Below are positions 18,701 through 30,900 of a DNA stretch of 64,000 nucleotides, piece after piece (position 1 is the first letter of the stretch; every line of letters starts with the position of its first letter). The position numbers and the translations under genes were made by a program. Below the pieces are notes generated by a model. The model saw only the letters and a list, made by a program, of their open reading frames with translations, was not told where the DNA came from and searched no databases. The DNA lies in contig NZ_CP047029.1 of NCBI RefSeq assembly GCF_009796805.1, positions 3,486,001-3,550,000 on the forward strand, written 5' to 3'. Origin of the DNA: Algibacter sp. L1A34. GTDB taxonomy: Bacteria > Bacteroidota > Bacteroidia > Flavobacteriales > Flavobacteriaceae.

Positions 18701-20101
18701 AATAATATCAATATAACCGATACTAAGTATAATACTAAAGGATTACTTAAAGGAGATTTAAGCCATGTTAATTTTGGTAAATGGAGTTTAGGCCTCGATC
18801 TATCAACTAAAAACTTATTGGTTTTGGACACTAAAGAAACCGAAGATGCCTTGTACTATGGTACGGGGTTTATTGGAGGAGAAGCTAGTATTTCTGGGCC
18901 AACCTCCGAGTTAAGAATAAATGTAATTGGCGAAACCAAAGCAGGTACAGTATTTAAAATACCGCTAAACGATGCCGAATCTTTTGGAGATAATACTTTT
19001 ATTCATTTTATTACAAAAGAAGAAAAAGAAGCGAGAAATAAAGGTATAGAGCTTGTTTTTGAGGAAATAAAAGGATTAGAACTCGATTTTGATTTGGATG
19101 TTACCGAAGATGCTGAAGTTGAAATTATTATTGATAAAAACTCTGGTCACTCTTTAAAAGGACGAGGACGTGGAGGCTTGTTGGTTGAAATTAATACTAA
19201 TGGTAAGTTTAATATGTGGGGGGATTTTGCGGTATTCGAAGGGGTTTATAATTTTGCCTATGGTGGCTTTGTTCAAAAACAATTTATAGTACAACCCGGT
19301 GGCACTTTAGCTTGGGAAGGCGACCCGCTTGATGCTTTAATTAATATGAAAGCTGTTTACAAAACACAAGCTAATCCATCGCCTTTGCTTGATACTCCTA
19401 TTAATAGAACCATTCCTGTTGAGTTAAATATTGCATTAACTGGAAATTTAGAGCAACCTATTCCAGATTTCAGCTTTGAGTTTCCTAATGTAAATTCTAC
19501 TATAAAATCTGAGTTAAATTATCGTTTAGAGTCGGAGAGTGATCGTCAGGATCAAGCCTTGTATTTAGTTTCAACAGGTTCCTTTTCAGGAGGTATAGAT
19601 GAGCTTAATTTCTCTGGTACTATTGCAGAAAGACTTAATGGCATCATTAATAGTGTGTTTTCTAATGGTGATGGCAAACTTAATTTAGGCTTAAATTATG
19701 AAGCTGGACAAAACACTCCCGATTATCAAACCGATGATAGAGTAGGTTTAACGCTTCAAACTCAAATTAGCGACCGTGTGCTTATTAATGGTAAAGTTGG
19801 TGTTCCTGTCGGTGGAGCTAGTGATACGGTTATTGCTGGCGATGTAGAAGTGTCTTTTCTTTTAAATGATGATGGAACTTTAACAGCTAAAGTCTTCAAT
19901 CGTGAAAACAGTATACGTAATTTTGGTGAAGATATTGGATATACCCAGGGTGTAGGACTTTCTTATAATGTGGATTTTGATACATTTAGAGAATTACTTC
20001 AAAAAATATTCAAAAAGAAATCCGAAACCGAAAATGAAGTCTTGGAGCAACCTAAGAAAGAAGCGGAAAGCGCCTTACCTGATTTTATTTCTGTAAAATA
20101 G
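15722..20101 (+). CDS. TamB-like translocation/assembly module protein (AsmA/DUF490 superfamily), uncertain start
   Basis: About 1460 residues, mostly repeating beta-strand sequence, ending in a DUF490/TamB C-terminal domain: FNMWGDFAVFEGVYNFAYGGF, VQPGGTLAWEGDPLDALINM, LALTG-like IALTGNLEQPIPDFSFEFP, and VSTGSFSGG. The N-terminus is a hydrophobic anchor (MLFIILVLILSIP) followed by LGNYVTKRINNDFKTNINVDKV. TamB-like proteins span the periplasm as a beta-taco and move phospholipid (and help outer-membrane protein assembly). The TTG at 15722 is the first normal start codon, but the frame continues upstream to 15662 as IKKFLKILLKIAGI, exactly the basic N-region expected for the anchor; there is no ATG, GTG or TTG there. 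An ATC at 15680 may be the true start, or a base error hides an ATG. Divergent from tsaD. Confidence 0.87.
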   Translation: MLMLFIILVLILSIPAIQTGLGNYVTKRINNDFKTNINVDKVSLQFNGDVELKQIYIQDYKQDTLISIAELNTSILGVRNLVNGQLVFGDIDIENLNFYIKTYKGESDTNLDVFVARFDSDNPRTEKSSFLLSSSDVSIYNSVFMLLDENRETTKILHFEDLNINATNFLINGSDVNARINTLNFRDSRGVTVKNMMTNFSYTLTEMNFANLDIKTPNSELKGDLKFSYDRADFKYFTDKVLVSASFKDSKVQLDELNTFYNEFGVNQTATFSTEISGTLNNLQTYNLKLNTNRKTRIYGDINFKNLFNKEEGNFYMTGNFRNLSSTYKDLKSLLPNVLGAAIPSSFDRLGYFTVVGNSQVTSSTVVADIQIDTELGFVDSNLEINKINDIDNAAYKGNIIFTEFDFGTFLNAPEVGRASLNFDVDGNGFVTKTINTKVKGDVFEIEYNNYKYQGVKVAGNVKNNIFDGNLITNDKNLKLNFTGLVDFSEAINKYDFEAKVDYANLNALNFIKKDSISIFRSVVKMNMNASNYDDAHGKISFRKTKYKNENDTYYFDKFDVSSRFSEGLRYIEINSPDIIEGELKGRFKFKELKKLFENSIGYIYTNYIPNKIEDNQSIDFNFTIYNKIVEVIYPELELAKNTFIRGQVESDESQFKLTFKSPKIKLSNYFANNIELQVDNSNPVFNTFVEIDSLNTKYYNVSNFNLINVTVNDTLFMRSEFKGGKRNKDNYNLSFYHTINEANESVIGFKQSDVTIKDNKWNINELQDKFHKISFDKKFTKFNIDKFRINHNNEEIRLSGFLRDSTEKDLKLNFTNVDLTKITPDIDSLTLSGNVNGKLDLLQQNGNYLPNSSIIIDNFRVNDFLLGSFDANIIGNESLTNYSVDATIKNDDSDSFTAKGDIYVAGKQSKIDVDLMFDGFDLYPLNPLLRDVLSNIRGKAEGKVKVVGDLAKPNFNGELLLKNAGLGIPFLNVDYAFAEKSSVSLKNQSFIFNNINITDTKYNTKGLLKGDLSHVNFGKWSLGLDLSTKNLLVLDTKETEDALYYGTGFIGGEASISGPTSELRINVIGETKAGTVFKIPLNDAESFGDNTFIHFITKEEKEARNKGIELVFEEIKGLELDFDLDVTEDAEVEIIIDKNSGHSLKGRGRGGLLVEINTNGKFNMWGDFAVFEGVYNFAYGGFVQKQFIVQPGGTLAWEGDPLDALINMKAVYKTQANPSPLLDTPINRTIPVELNIALTGNLEQPIPDFSFEFPNVNSTIKSELNYRLESESDRQDQALYLVSTGSFSGGIDELNFSGTIAERLNGIINSVFSNGDGKLNLGLNYEAGQNTPDYQTDDRVGLTLQTQISDRVLINGKVGVPVGGASDTVIAGDVEVSFLLNDDGTLTAKVFNRENSIRNFGEDIGYTQGVGLSYNVDFDTFRELLQKIFKKKSETENEVLEQPKKEAESALPDFISVK

Positions 20102-20304
20102 GCTTCAACAGACTAGAAGTTTTTTAAAAATTCTCATTTAAATTAACTCAAATTGGTTATTGTTTAATTTTTTGAGGTTAAAATAGCATGTTATTTATAA
20201 TTTATTACTAAAACGTTATAGTAAAAACAATGAATAAAACAGTACAAATAGTATGATTATATACTTTTTCTTTATTAAATTTACGTTTTAATTCAAAGAA
20301 ATAA

Positions 20305-22316
<2,012 letters not shown>

Positions 22317-22330
22317 ATTATCTATATATT

Positions 22331-22373
22331 TCCACAGTATTATTTTTTTTTGAATAATGCTGTGGATTTTTTT
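22331..22373 (+). terminator. Strong intrinsic terminator of pfkA-gap
   Basis: 22331-22344 pairs with 22353-22366 (TCCACAG.ATTATT / AATAAT.CTGTGGA, one T-G wobble; 14 pairs), loop of 8 bases mostly T, then seven T. It lies 15 bases after the gap stop and 13 bases before the next start codon. Confidence 0.92.
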
Positions 22374-22386
22374 ATTCTAAGAACTT

Positions 22387-23247
22387 ATGATTTTAATTGT
22401 AGATAGTGGTTCTACTAAGTCCGATTGGCTTGCTGTAGATAAAGATGGAAATAGATTAATGGATAAAATCCGTACTAAAGGATTAAATCCAGCCATTTTA
22501 AGTGAGAAAAAGCTTAATAAATTAATTAAAAAAAGTAAAGAATTAAAATCGAATGCAGAAAAAGTGACACACGTGTTTTTTTATGGCGCTGGTTGTGGTA
22601 CGGATAATGCAAAAGATTTATTAAATACCGTTTTAAAAGATATTTTTTCTAATGCGCATGTTGAAGTTAATGAGGATACCTTGGCTGCCGTTTACGCTAC
22701 TATTAACAATCCAAAAGAAGCTGCTGTAGTTTGTATTATGGGTACAGGTTCTAACTGTAGTTATTATGATGGCGAAATATTGCACCAACGTGTTATATCA
22801 CTTGGCTACACATTAATGGACGATGCTTCAGGAAATTATTATGGTAAGCAGTTAATTAGAGATTATTACTTTGGCCAAATGCCAGAAAATGTTAGAATAG
22901 CCTTTGGTGCTAAGTTTAATATGGAGGCCGATTTTATTAAATACAACTTATACAAGCAACCAAGTCCTAATGCTTATTTAGCAGGATTTGCTGAATTTAT
23001 GTTCTTACACAAAGATTCAGAATATACCATTAACTTAATTAAAGATGGTATTCGTTTGTTTGCAAAAAACATGATTTTTCAGTTTAAGGAAGAGTTAAAA
23101 ACAGTTCCCGTACATTTTGCTGGATCTATAGCCTTTTTTGCGCAAAAAGAAATTAAAGAAGTTGGTGAAGAAATGGGCTTTATAGTTGGAAATTTTGAAC
23201 GTAGACCTATTGATGGTCTAGTGCCTTTCCATACCAAAAATCTATAA
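22387..23247 (+). CDS. BadF/BadG/BcrA/BcrD-type ATPase, N-acetylglucosamine-kinase-like
   Basis: 286 residues. ASKHA sugar-kinase fold: phosphate 1 loop ILIVDSGSTKSDWLAVD at the very N-terminus, phosphate 2 VVCIMGTGSNCSYYDG (about 117), LGYTLMDDASGNYYGKQLIRDY (about 140, the GlcNAc-kinase 'DDGSG' region with A replacing G), and C-terminal VHFAGSIAFFAQKEI. In Flavobacteriia this protein is annotated as N-acetylglucosamine kinase; amino-sugar phosphorylation is likely but not proven. Independent of pfkA-gap by terminator; the ABC ATPase starts 17 bases after it. Confidence 0.82.
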   Translation: MILIVDSGSTKSDWLAVDKDGNRLMDKIRTKGLNPAILSEKKLNKLIKKSKELKSNAEKVTHVFFYGAGCGTDNAKDLLNTVLKDIFSNAHVEVNEDTLAAVYATINNPKEAAVVCIMGTGSNCSYYDGEILHQRVISLGYTLMDDASGNYYGKQLIRDYYFGQMPENVRIAFGAKFNMEADFIKYNLYKQPSPNAYLAGFAEFMFLHKDSEYTINLIKDGIRLFAKNMIFQFKEELKTVPVHFAGSIAFFAQKEIKEVGEEMGFIVGNFERRPIDGLVPFHTKNL

Positions 23248-23264
23248 TTTAAAGTAAAAGATAA

Positions 23265-24485
23265 TTGCAAAAACATTTAGCAATTTATATATCTAATAGT
23301 TTTGATAAGGAAAGCCTTATCAAAACTATTTTTTTAGGAGAACTTATCCCTAGTTTTTCTAGTTTAAACGGTGCACTTTTTTCTGAAATAGTTTTAAATA
23401 AATTCATAGATGAAGAAATCCGTCACGGTAAAATGAATGTCGCGACCGAAACAAAAAATAGTTTACTTCATTCTTCAGAAGGTGAACGAAAAAAAGCGCT
23501 TTTAGATCATATAATTTCCGGAAAACCAGATTATTTAGTCATCGATAATGTTTTTGGTAATTTAGATGTGGCTACCCAATCGCAAATCGAAAAGCAGCTT
23601 ACGGTTTTAAGTGAAACAACTTCAATTGTTCAAATAGCAAATCGAAAATTAGATATCCTTCCTTTTATAAAAAACATATATCAGATAAAAGACGATATAC
23701 TTGTTGAGTTTTCAAATACTGAAAGTAAAACAGAATCTTTTCATTTTATTGAAGCCTTACCGTCTGTAGAGTATCATGAACCAACTAAAATTTTAAACCC
23801 TTTAGTAAAGTTTAATAACGTATCTATTAATTATCGTGAGCGTGCCATTTTAAATTCCATTTCATGGGAAATTAAATCGGGAGAGTTTTGGCAATTAATG
23901 GGGCCAAACGGATCAGGTAAAAGCACCATGTTAAGCATGATTTTTGGTGATAATCCAAAAGCTTACGGTCAAGATATTACATTATTTGGAGTTAAAAAGG
24001 GGAGTGGAGAAAGTATTTGGGACATAAAACAAAAAATCGGATATTTTTCTTCGGAAATGCTTCGCGGTTTCACTCGTCGAGATACTATTGGAAACATGAT
24101 TGTATCAGGTTTTTTTGATACGGTTGGTTTGTATAAAACACCAACGAACGCGCAAATTAAAATTGCCCAACATTGGTTACGGGTTTTAAATATGTTTGAT
24201 ATTAGAAAGCAATGCTTTTTATCGCTTTCACGTGGTCATCAACGTTTGGTATTGATAGCGAGAGCCATGGTTAAGAATCCACCATTACTTATCTTAGACG
24301 AACCTACCAACGGTCTTGATGATAACGATGCCGCTTTATTTTGCGAATTAATAAATAAAATAGCTTTAGAAACAAATACAGCTATTTTATATGTTTCCCA
24401 TAGAAAAGAGGCTAATTTAAATCCTGAATTTGTTTATGAGTTAGTTCCAAACGAAAACGGTTCTATTGGAAGTATACTAACTTAG
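23265..24485 (+). CDS. Double-domain ABC ATPase (ModF/PhrA-like), degenerate first half, TTG start
   Basis: 406 residues. The C-terminal half (about 185-406) is a full ABC ATPase: Walker A GPNGSGKST, signature LSRGHQR (variant of LSGGQ), Walker B PLLILDEPTNGLDD, and switch His in LYVSHRKEA. The first half has only a Walker-B-like PDYLVIDNVFGNLDVAT with a signature-side ERKKALLDHII and no Walker A. This is the ModF/PhrA layout of two fused ATPase domains with one nucleotide site degenerate, without a membrane partner. Start is TTG at 23265, with no closer ATG. It ends 2 bases before the convergent transglutaminase gene. Role unknown; ModF-type proteins are poorly characterised. Confidence 0.78.
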   Translation: MQKHLAIYISNSFDKESLIKTIFLGELIPSFSSLNGALFSEIVLNKFIDEEIRHGKMNVATETKNSLLHSSEGERKKALLDHIISGKPDYLVIDNVFGNLDVATQSQIEKQLTVLSETTSIVQIANRKLDILPFIKNIYQIKDDILVEFSNTESKTESFHFIEALPSVEYHEPTKILNPLVKFNNVSINYRERAILNSISWEIKSGEFWQLMGPNGSGKSTMLSMIFGDNPKAYGQDITLFGVKKGSGESIWDIKQKIGYFSSEMLRGFTRRDTIGNMIVSGFFDTVGLYKTPTNAQIKIAQHWLRVLNMFDIRKQCFLSLSRGHQRLVLIARAMVKNPPLLILDEPTNGLDDNDAALFCELINKIALETNTAILYVSHRKEANLNPEFVYELVPNENGSIGSILT

Positions 24486-24487
24486 AA

Positions 24488-25378
24488 TTACACAGCAGGT
24501 CTAATATCTACTTCAACTTTCATTTTGTTTTCACCTGAACTATAAATAACTCCTTTTAAAGGAGGAACATCATAATAATCGCGTCCGTAAGCCACAATAA
24601 TGTGTTGGTTTTTTGGTATTTGATTATTAGTTGGATCAAAATCTACCCATCCAAATTTAGGAATATACACTGAAAACCATGCGTGAGAAGCATCTGTACC
24701 AATAAGTTTCTCTTTTCCAGGAGGTGGTAAAGTTTCTATATAACCACTTACATAGCGTGCAGACAAACCTATAGATCTAACGCAGGCAATAGCGATTTGA
24801 GCAAAATCTTGACACACTCCTTTTTTATTCTCCATAACTTCCTGAATTGGTGTTGCTACATTTGTAGCGGTTGCATCAAACTCGAAATCGATATAAATGC
24901 GTTGCATGAGCTCTAAAGCCGATTCAAAAATGGGGCGTTTCGGTTTGAAAGAAACCAAAGCATAATCTTTTATATTTTTTGTTATTTTAGCAATTAAAAT
25001 CGATTCAAGTAAAAATTGTTTTACTTCTAAAATTTCTGAGGAAATAGATTTCATCTCTTTTTTAGCTTCTTCGAGAGTTATCGCCATTCCAGCAGTCGAT
25101 TTGTAAATATCTGGTGCTAGACTAGAATCTCTTAACACCTTAGTTTTTGCGACAACTTTTAATTCTTCATGGTATTGCTGAATAGAAAAGCGAGTGATAG
25201 TATTTCCGAAGAAATCGATACGTTCTGAAATTTCAGTCGGTTTTGGGCTTATTTCCAATTCATAACTTAAAATGCTTTGTCCTAAAAAATCAAGGGGTTT
25301 TAGAGTCGCTATATTATGGCAAAATGTAACACCATTGCCATATTTGTATATTGTTGTATGTGATAATTGAAAAACCAT
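24488..25378 (-). CDS. Transglutaminase-like cysteine peptidase family protein
   Basis: 296 residues. N-terminal 'bacterial transglutaminase-like N' beta domain (about 1-85, FQLSHTTIYKYGNGVTFCHNIATLKP), then a transglutaminase-like core: catalytic Cys in KKGVCQDFAQIAIACVRSIG (about 192), RYVSGYIET, His in DASHAWFSVYIP (about 229), Asp in WVDFDPTNN. The Cys-His-Asp triad is intact, so the protein may hydrolyse or form isopeptide bonds. No signal peptide, so cytoplasmic. Its start overlaps the stop of the ATP-grasp gene at 25378 by one base. Third gene of the operon that starts with the DUF2126 protein. Confidence 0.9.
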   Translation of the reverse strand: MVFQLSHTTIYKYGNGVTFCHNIATLKPLDFLGQSILSYELEISPKPTEISERIDFFGNTITRFSIQQYHEELKVVAKTKVLRDSSLAPDIYKSTAGMAITLEEAKKEMKSISSEILEVKQFLLESILIAKITKNIKDYALVSFKPKRPIFESALELMQRIYIDFEFDATATNVATPIQEVMENKKGVCQDFAQIAIACVRSIGLSARYVSGYIETLPPPGKEKLIGTDASHAWFSVYIPKFGWVDFDPTNNQIPKNQHIIVAYGRDYYDVPPLKGVIYSSGENKMKVEVDIRPAV

Positions 25379-27936
25379 TATTGTAGCGGGAAGTTTTGAT
25401 TAACCAATTGAGTTTGTTGATAGGAATGATTAAAATATGTATCTGAAATAGATAAGGATGTTTGGTGTAATAATTCGCTTAGTTCGGATAATAAATCATC
25501 TAAATTACCTCTAATAGCACCATGTTCATCTAACTCCAAAAGCTGTTCTATTTTTGAATTTGAAATTAATTGGTTTGCTTCTTTTATTAGGTTATAGCAT
25601 TTCGAATTGTCTGTAATACCTTTTGGTAATGGTAATTTTCCAATATCTTTTAAAATACGACTTAGTTGATAGGTTAGTGAACGGCTGTATTTATCGTTAA
25701 GTAAAACTAATTTAATTACATTTTCGACACTTAGATACGATCGGTAGCTATAACGGTATATATTTAAACTTTCGTGACTAGATAGCAAGGCTTCAAGCAT
25801 TTCATATTCTAAATCTTCATCGTATTTTGCAACAATTAGCGAGCGGCATTTTTCAATAGTTAAACTTGCTTGTTCGGTTTGTAAACCAATAAAATAAAGC
25901 AATAATCCTTGATCTACTAAAATGCTTTCTTCAATTAAACCCATAAAAGCTATAAGTCTCGTTGTTGTACTATCTAGTAATTTTAGTAATGAAGAAACAG
26001 AATATTCTTTAGTTTTATCATACTTATTCCATAATTTTTTTATACCATCGAATACACGCCACATGTCTTTAGACCATAGGTTTCTTAGAGTGTAATAACT
26101 ATTGTTAAAACTACCTAAAGTTTGCGCTAAAGAGCCCATTTTAAAATTATCAAGAATAAGTGAGTTGAGTTCTTTTAAAGGATTTTTTAATACCTCTTCT
26201 TTCCCTTTCCCAACAAAACCTGGTAATGTAGATGTTATATTTGTTACGGCTTCAAAAATTATTTTTAAACTCTCTGATGGATCTTTACTTTTATCAAATT
26301 GCGAACTTTGCATTTTATTTAAACACATTCGCAGTAGGCGAGAGGTAATTAATGTACGACCAAGATATCTACCAGACCAAAATAAATTTTCGGCCGTATG
26401 GCTAGGTAAATCGTTCATGTCCGAAACCTGATTTCTAAACGTGTTATCCCACGCATAATTATGGAAGTGGTTTTGAACTTTATCTGTAACAATCCAAAAA
26501 TCTTTACTAACGCCGCCTCTTTGGTTGGATACTCTTAAATCTTCGCGTTCTGATGCTACACGAACCAAACCACCAGGCATAATACTATAGCTGTCTTTTT
26601 TAGCGATAGCAAAGGTTCTACACATAATTTTTCTTGGCTCTAATTTATCTTTTATGAAATCTGGAGCGGTAGAAAATTTTATTTTATCTTGAGCTACAAA
26701 TCGATATGGATTTGCTAATATTTCTTCTTTTAATTTGTTTAGTTCGGCTTCATCTAAAAATTCACAGAAATATATGCTTTCTCTATTGGATCGATCAATA
26801 CGTTTTACAACGTACTTTTCTATATTTTTGAATACATGATCTCGTTCTTTTTCCTGTCCACACCACCAAGAGGCAATTTGTGGAAGTAATAATTCTTCCT
26901 TTAAAAAATACTTAGAAATAGCATTCATAAAAGGAATAAGTCCTGAGTTCTCTAAAACACCGCTACCTATTGGGTTTACAATACTTACGTTTTTCTGTCT
27001 AATAACATCTAGAATTCCTGCAATTCCTAAATAAGAATCTTCACGAAGTTCTAAAGGATCCATATAAGCATCGTCTACACGTCTTAAAATAACATGAACT
27101 TGCTTTAATTCCTTTAAAGATTTCATCCAAACTTTTCCATTTCTAACCACTAAATCGTTCCCTTTCACTAGAGAATACCCTAGAAAAGACGACATGTAGG
27201 CATGTTCGAAATAGGTTTCATTATGGGGGCCAGATGTTAGTATAACAATGTTTGGATTCGCAACATTTTTAGGTGCTGCATCAATGAGCATTTGGTTATA
27301 ATCTTGAAAAAAACCACTTGGTTGTTTTACATTAATTCCGCTAAATAAATTAGGAGCCGCCTTATTAAGAGCAAACCTATTTTCTAAGGCATAACCTAAG
27401 CCAGAAGGTGCTTCTGTACGGTCGTTCACGACCCACATACGTCCGTCTGGACCACGTGCTAAATCGGTAGCATGAATTAATAAATTTTTAGAAGTATTGT
27501 ATTGTATTTGATCGCATTGACGTAAAAATCCACGATGGGCAAATAAAACTTCTTGAGGAACAATACCATTTTTTATAAGTTCACGTTTACCATAGATATC
27601 TTTTAAAATTAAATTAAGTAGCTCGGCACGTTGTATTAAACCTTTTTCAATGGTTTGCCATTCTTTATCATGAATTAAAAAGGGAATAACACTTAAATCC
27701 CAAGCGCGATGTAAGCCCTTGGGATCATTATAAACATTGTAAGTTACTCCATTCTCGTCCATTAACCAATTAATTTCCTTTTGTCTGGAAATTAATTCTT
27801 CAGGACCTGCTTTTGTTAAATTTGATAGTAAATTATCCCAATTAGGATTAATTTTATTATTAGATTTCAATACTTCATCATAATTTTTATGATCGGTAAA
27901 ATAATTCTGAAATAGTGTATTCGAATCTATGGTCAT
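25378..27936 (-). CDS. Circularly permuted ATP-grasp / alpha-E domain fusion protein
   Basis: 852 residues, fusion form of two proteins that are separate in many bacteria. Residues about 80-480 form the circularly permuted type 2 ATP-grasp (LARGPDGRMWVVNDRTEAPSG, ILTSGPHNETYFEHAY, HVILRRVDDAYMDPLELR, IVNPIGSGVLENSGLIPFM, MPGGLVRVAS), predicted to use ATP to join a carboxylate to an amine. Residues about 510-830 are the helical alpha-E domain (TAENLFWSGRYLGRTLITSRLLR at its start, partly basic). Predicted as a peptide ligase with partner proteins in the same operon; no substrate is known from sequence. Starts 12 bases after the DUF2126 gene stop and overlaps the next gene by one base. Confidence 0.92.
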   Translation of the reverse strand: MTIDSNTLFQNYFTDHKNYDEVLKSNNKINPNWDNLLSNLTKAGPEELISRQKEINWLMDENGVTYNVYNDPKGLHRAWDLSVIPFLIHDKEWQTIEKGLIQRAELLNLILKDIYGKRELIKNGIVPQEVLFAHRGFLRQCDQIQYNTSKNLLIHATDLARGPDGRMWVVNDRTEAPSGLGYALENRFALNKAAPNLFSGINVKQPSGFFQDYNQMLIDAAPKNVANPNIVILTSGPHNETYFEHAYMSSFLGYSLVKGNDLVVRNGKVWMKSLKELKQVHVILRRVDDAYMDPLELREDSYLGIAGILDVIRQKNVSIVNPIGSGVLENSGLIPFMNAISKYFLKEELLLPQIASWWCGQEKERDHVFKNIEKYVVKRIDRSNRESIYFCEFLDEAELNKLKEEILANPYRFVAQDKIKFSTAPDFIKDKLEPRKIMCRTFAIAKKDSYSIMPGGLVRVASEREDLRVSNQRGGVSKDFWIVTDKVQNHFHNYAWDNTFRNQVSDMNDLPSHTAENLFWSGRYLGRTLITSRLLRMCLNKMQSSQFDKSKDPSESLKIIFEAVTNITSTLPGFVGKGKEEVLKNPLKELNSLILDNFKMGSLAQTLGSFNNSYYTLRNLWSKDMWRVFDGIKKLWNKYDKTKEYSVSSLLKLLDSTTTRLIAFMGLIEESILVDQGLLLYFIGLQTEQASLTIEKCRSLIVAKYDEDLEYEMLEALLSSHESLNIYRYSYRSYLSVENVIKLVLLNDKYSRSLTYQLSRILKDIGKLPLPKGITDNSKCYNLIKEANQLISNSKIEQLLELDEHGAIRGNLDDLLSELSELLHQTSLSISDTYFNHSYQQTQLVNQNFPLQ

Positions 27937-27948
27937 TTAATATTTTAA

Positions 27949-30900
27949 TTACTTTTTTCTTAAATCTGTTGTGTTAGGAAACTCATAATTTATAGGTAAT
28001 TCCTTGTAATGAAACTTTTTGGAGCTACCTTTCTTTTGTACTGTTGTATTAGAAGAAGCATCATCGATTATCGTTTCTTGCACAGGATTAATTTCTCCTT
28101 GTGTATGTCCCGATTCCCAAAAACGACTAATTCGTCTAGATTCTGCTTCGTAACTGTTTACAGGGTACGTATCATAAGAACGTCCTCCAGGATGAGATAC
28201 AAAATAAGTACAACCACCAATAGAACGTTTGTTCCAAGTATCTACAATGTCGAAAACTAACGGTGTATCTACTCCAATTGTTGGGTGTAATGCGGAATAA
28301 GGATCCCATGCTTTGTAACGAATACCAGCAACAAGTTCCCCTTTTACAGCGGTAGCTTTTAAGTTTACTTTAACACCGTTGCAAGTTACAACATATCTTT
28401 CTTCTGTGAAGTTACAGACTTTAATTTGGATTCGTTCCAAAGAAGAATCGACATATCTAGCTGTTCCGCCACCTGTCATTTCTTCACCTAAAACATTCCA
28501 TGGTTCTATAGCTGCTCTAAGTTCAATATGAATATTATTAATGGTAACCATGCCATGTAAAGGAAATCTAAATTCAAAAAACGGATTAAACCATTCTTCT
28601 TTAAATCTATATCCAGCTCTGTTTAATGAAGTTACAATATCTTTAATGTCTTCCCTAACAAAATGTTCAATTAGAAATTTATCGTGCAATTCGGTTCCCC
28701 AACGTACTAAATCGTGCTCGTATGGTTTTTTCCAAAACCAAGCTACTAAGGTCCGCACTAATAAGTTTTGCATTAAACTCATTTGTGGATGTGGTGGCAT
28801 ATCGAAAGCACGAAGCTCTAAAATACCCAGACGTCCTGATGACGAATCTGGTGAATATAATTTATCGATACAAAACTCTGCACGATGTGTGTTTCCTGTT
28901 AAATCTGTTAATAAATGTCTGAACAATCTATCGGTTAACCAAAACGGAACTTCACCATCTTTCGGTATTTGACTAAAGGCTATTTCAAGTTCGTATAGGT
29001 TTTCCATACGTGCTTCGTCTATTCTTGGAGCTTGACTTGTTGCACCAATAAAAGAGCCTGAAAATAAGTAAGATAAACCCGGGTGATGTTGCCAAAACGT
29101 AAGTAAACTTCGTAATAAACTTGGTTTACGTAATAATGGACTGTCGGCAGGCGAAACACCTCCTAATGTTACGTGATTTCCCCCTCCTGTACCTGTGTGC
29201 TTACCGTCGAGCATAAACTTTTCGGTACCAAGACGAGATTTTTTAGCTTCTTCATATAATGTAAACGTATTTTTGGTAAGCTCGTCCCAGTTTTTAGCAG
29301 GATGTACATTAATTTCAATAACACCTGGATCTGGTGTTATTTTTAACGATTCTAATCGGTTGTCTTTTGGTGCTGCGTAACCTTCTAATATTACAGGAAT
29401 ATTTAATGTTCTCGCTGTAGCTTCAATAGAAGAAAGCAAATCCAAATAATATTCCGCACAATCTAGAGGTGGTAAAAATAAATAGAGTTTTTGGTCTCTA
29501 ACTTCAGCACAAAGTGCAGTTCTAATAAAATAATTGGTTGTTGGGCTCTCTATTTCTCCATTAACAAATGATGCATACCTGTTAGTTGCAACTTTTTTAT
29601 AACTCGGGAATCTACCACGTTTGGTAAATTGATCTGGTTCGAACTTTGGAAATTCTTCGTATTCTGATTTATGAATAAGTGATGATAATGGTAATCTTAA
29701 ACCAACAGGTGAATTACCCGGCGTTAAAAACAAATGGTTTCGTCTAAATTCCCAATCGCAGGTAAGCCAATTACCAAAGCTATTATTTAGCGGTAATAAG
29801 TAGCCAACTACTTTTGAGGTACCTTGCTCTAAAATTTCACCTAATTTCTTTTGAATTAATGAGCCATCTTTATCTGTTCTTGGATCAATATCTGTAGGTA
29901 AATTGCCTTCTTCCCAAAGAAAGTAAAAAGCATCTTCAAAAGCCGGCATAATAGTCTTATCTGTTATACCTAAATACTGAGTTAAAGTGTCTAAAAATAA
30001 TTTATCGGCATTTTCTGGAACAATTTTGTTGTCAGCAAATGTTGAAAGTAGTTTTTCGTTATGCCAGATAACACGGCCATCTTTTCTCCAACACATTTCG
30101 GTTCCCCAACGTGGTAATGGCTCACCTGGATACCATTTACCTTGTGCTCGATGTAAAAAACCTCCTTTTGCAAATTTGTTAAATAAACGTTTGGTAAGGT
30201 CGTCTGCTAGTTGTCTTTTGTGTGGTCCATCGGCATCTGTATTCCATTCTGGAGATTCCATATCGTCGATAGAAACAAAGGTAGGTTCTCCACCCATTGT
30301 TAAACGTACATCACCTTTTTCTAGTTCTTTTTCAACTTTAAATCCAAGTTTGTAAATGTCGTTCCATTGTTTATCTGTGTATGGCTTTGTAACTCGTGGC
30401 GATTCGAAAATACGTTTTACAGAGTTTTCAAACTCAAAAACAGTTTCACAAACATCCGTCATTCCAGAAACTGGTGCAGCACTTTCAAAAGAAGGTGTAC
30501 ACGCTAATGGAATATGCCCTTCACCAGCTAATAATCCCGATGTAGCATCGAAACCAATCCATCCAGCACCAGGTAAATAAACTTCAGCCCAAGCATGTAA
30601 ATCGGTAAAATCTTCTTCAGGTCCAGATGGTCCATCAAGCGATTTTTCATCAGACTTTAATTGTACTAAATATCCCGAAACAAACCGTGCACCAAAACCT
30701 AAATGTCTTAGAATTTGAACAAATAACCAAGCGTAATCACGGCAAGATCCATTTCTTTGCAGAAGTGATTCTTCACAAGATTGAACACCTGGGTCAAGCC
30801 TGATGTTGTAGCTTAGATATTCATATATTTTTTGATTGATATCAATTAAAAAATAGATTGTTTTTCTTGGCGTATAATCTATTGTTTTAATGAATTCGTG

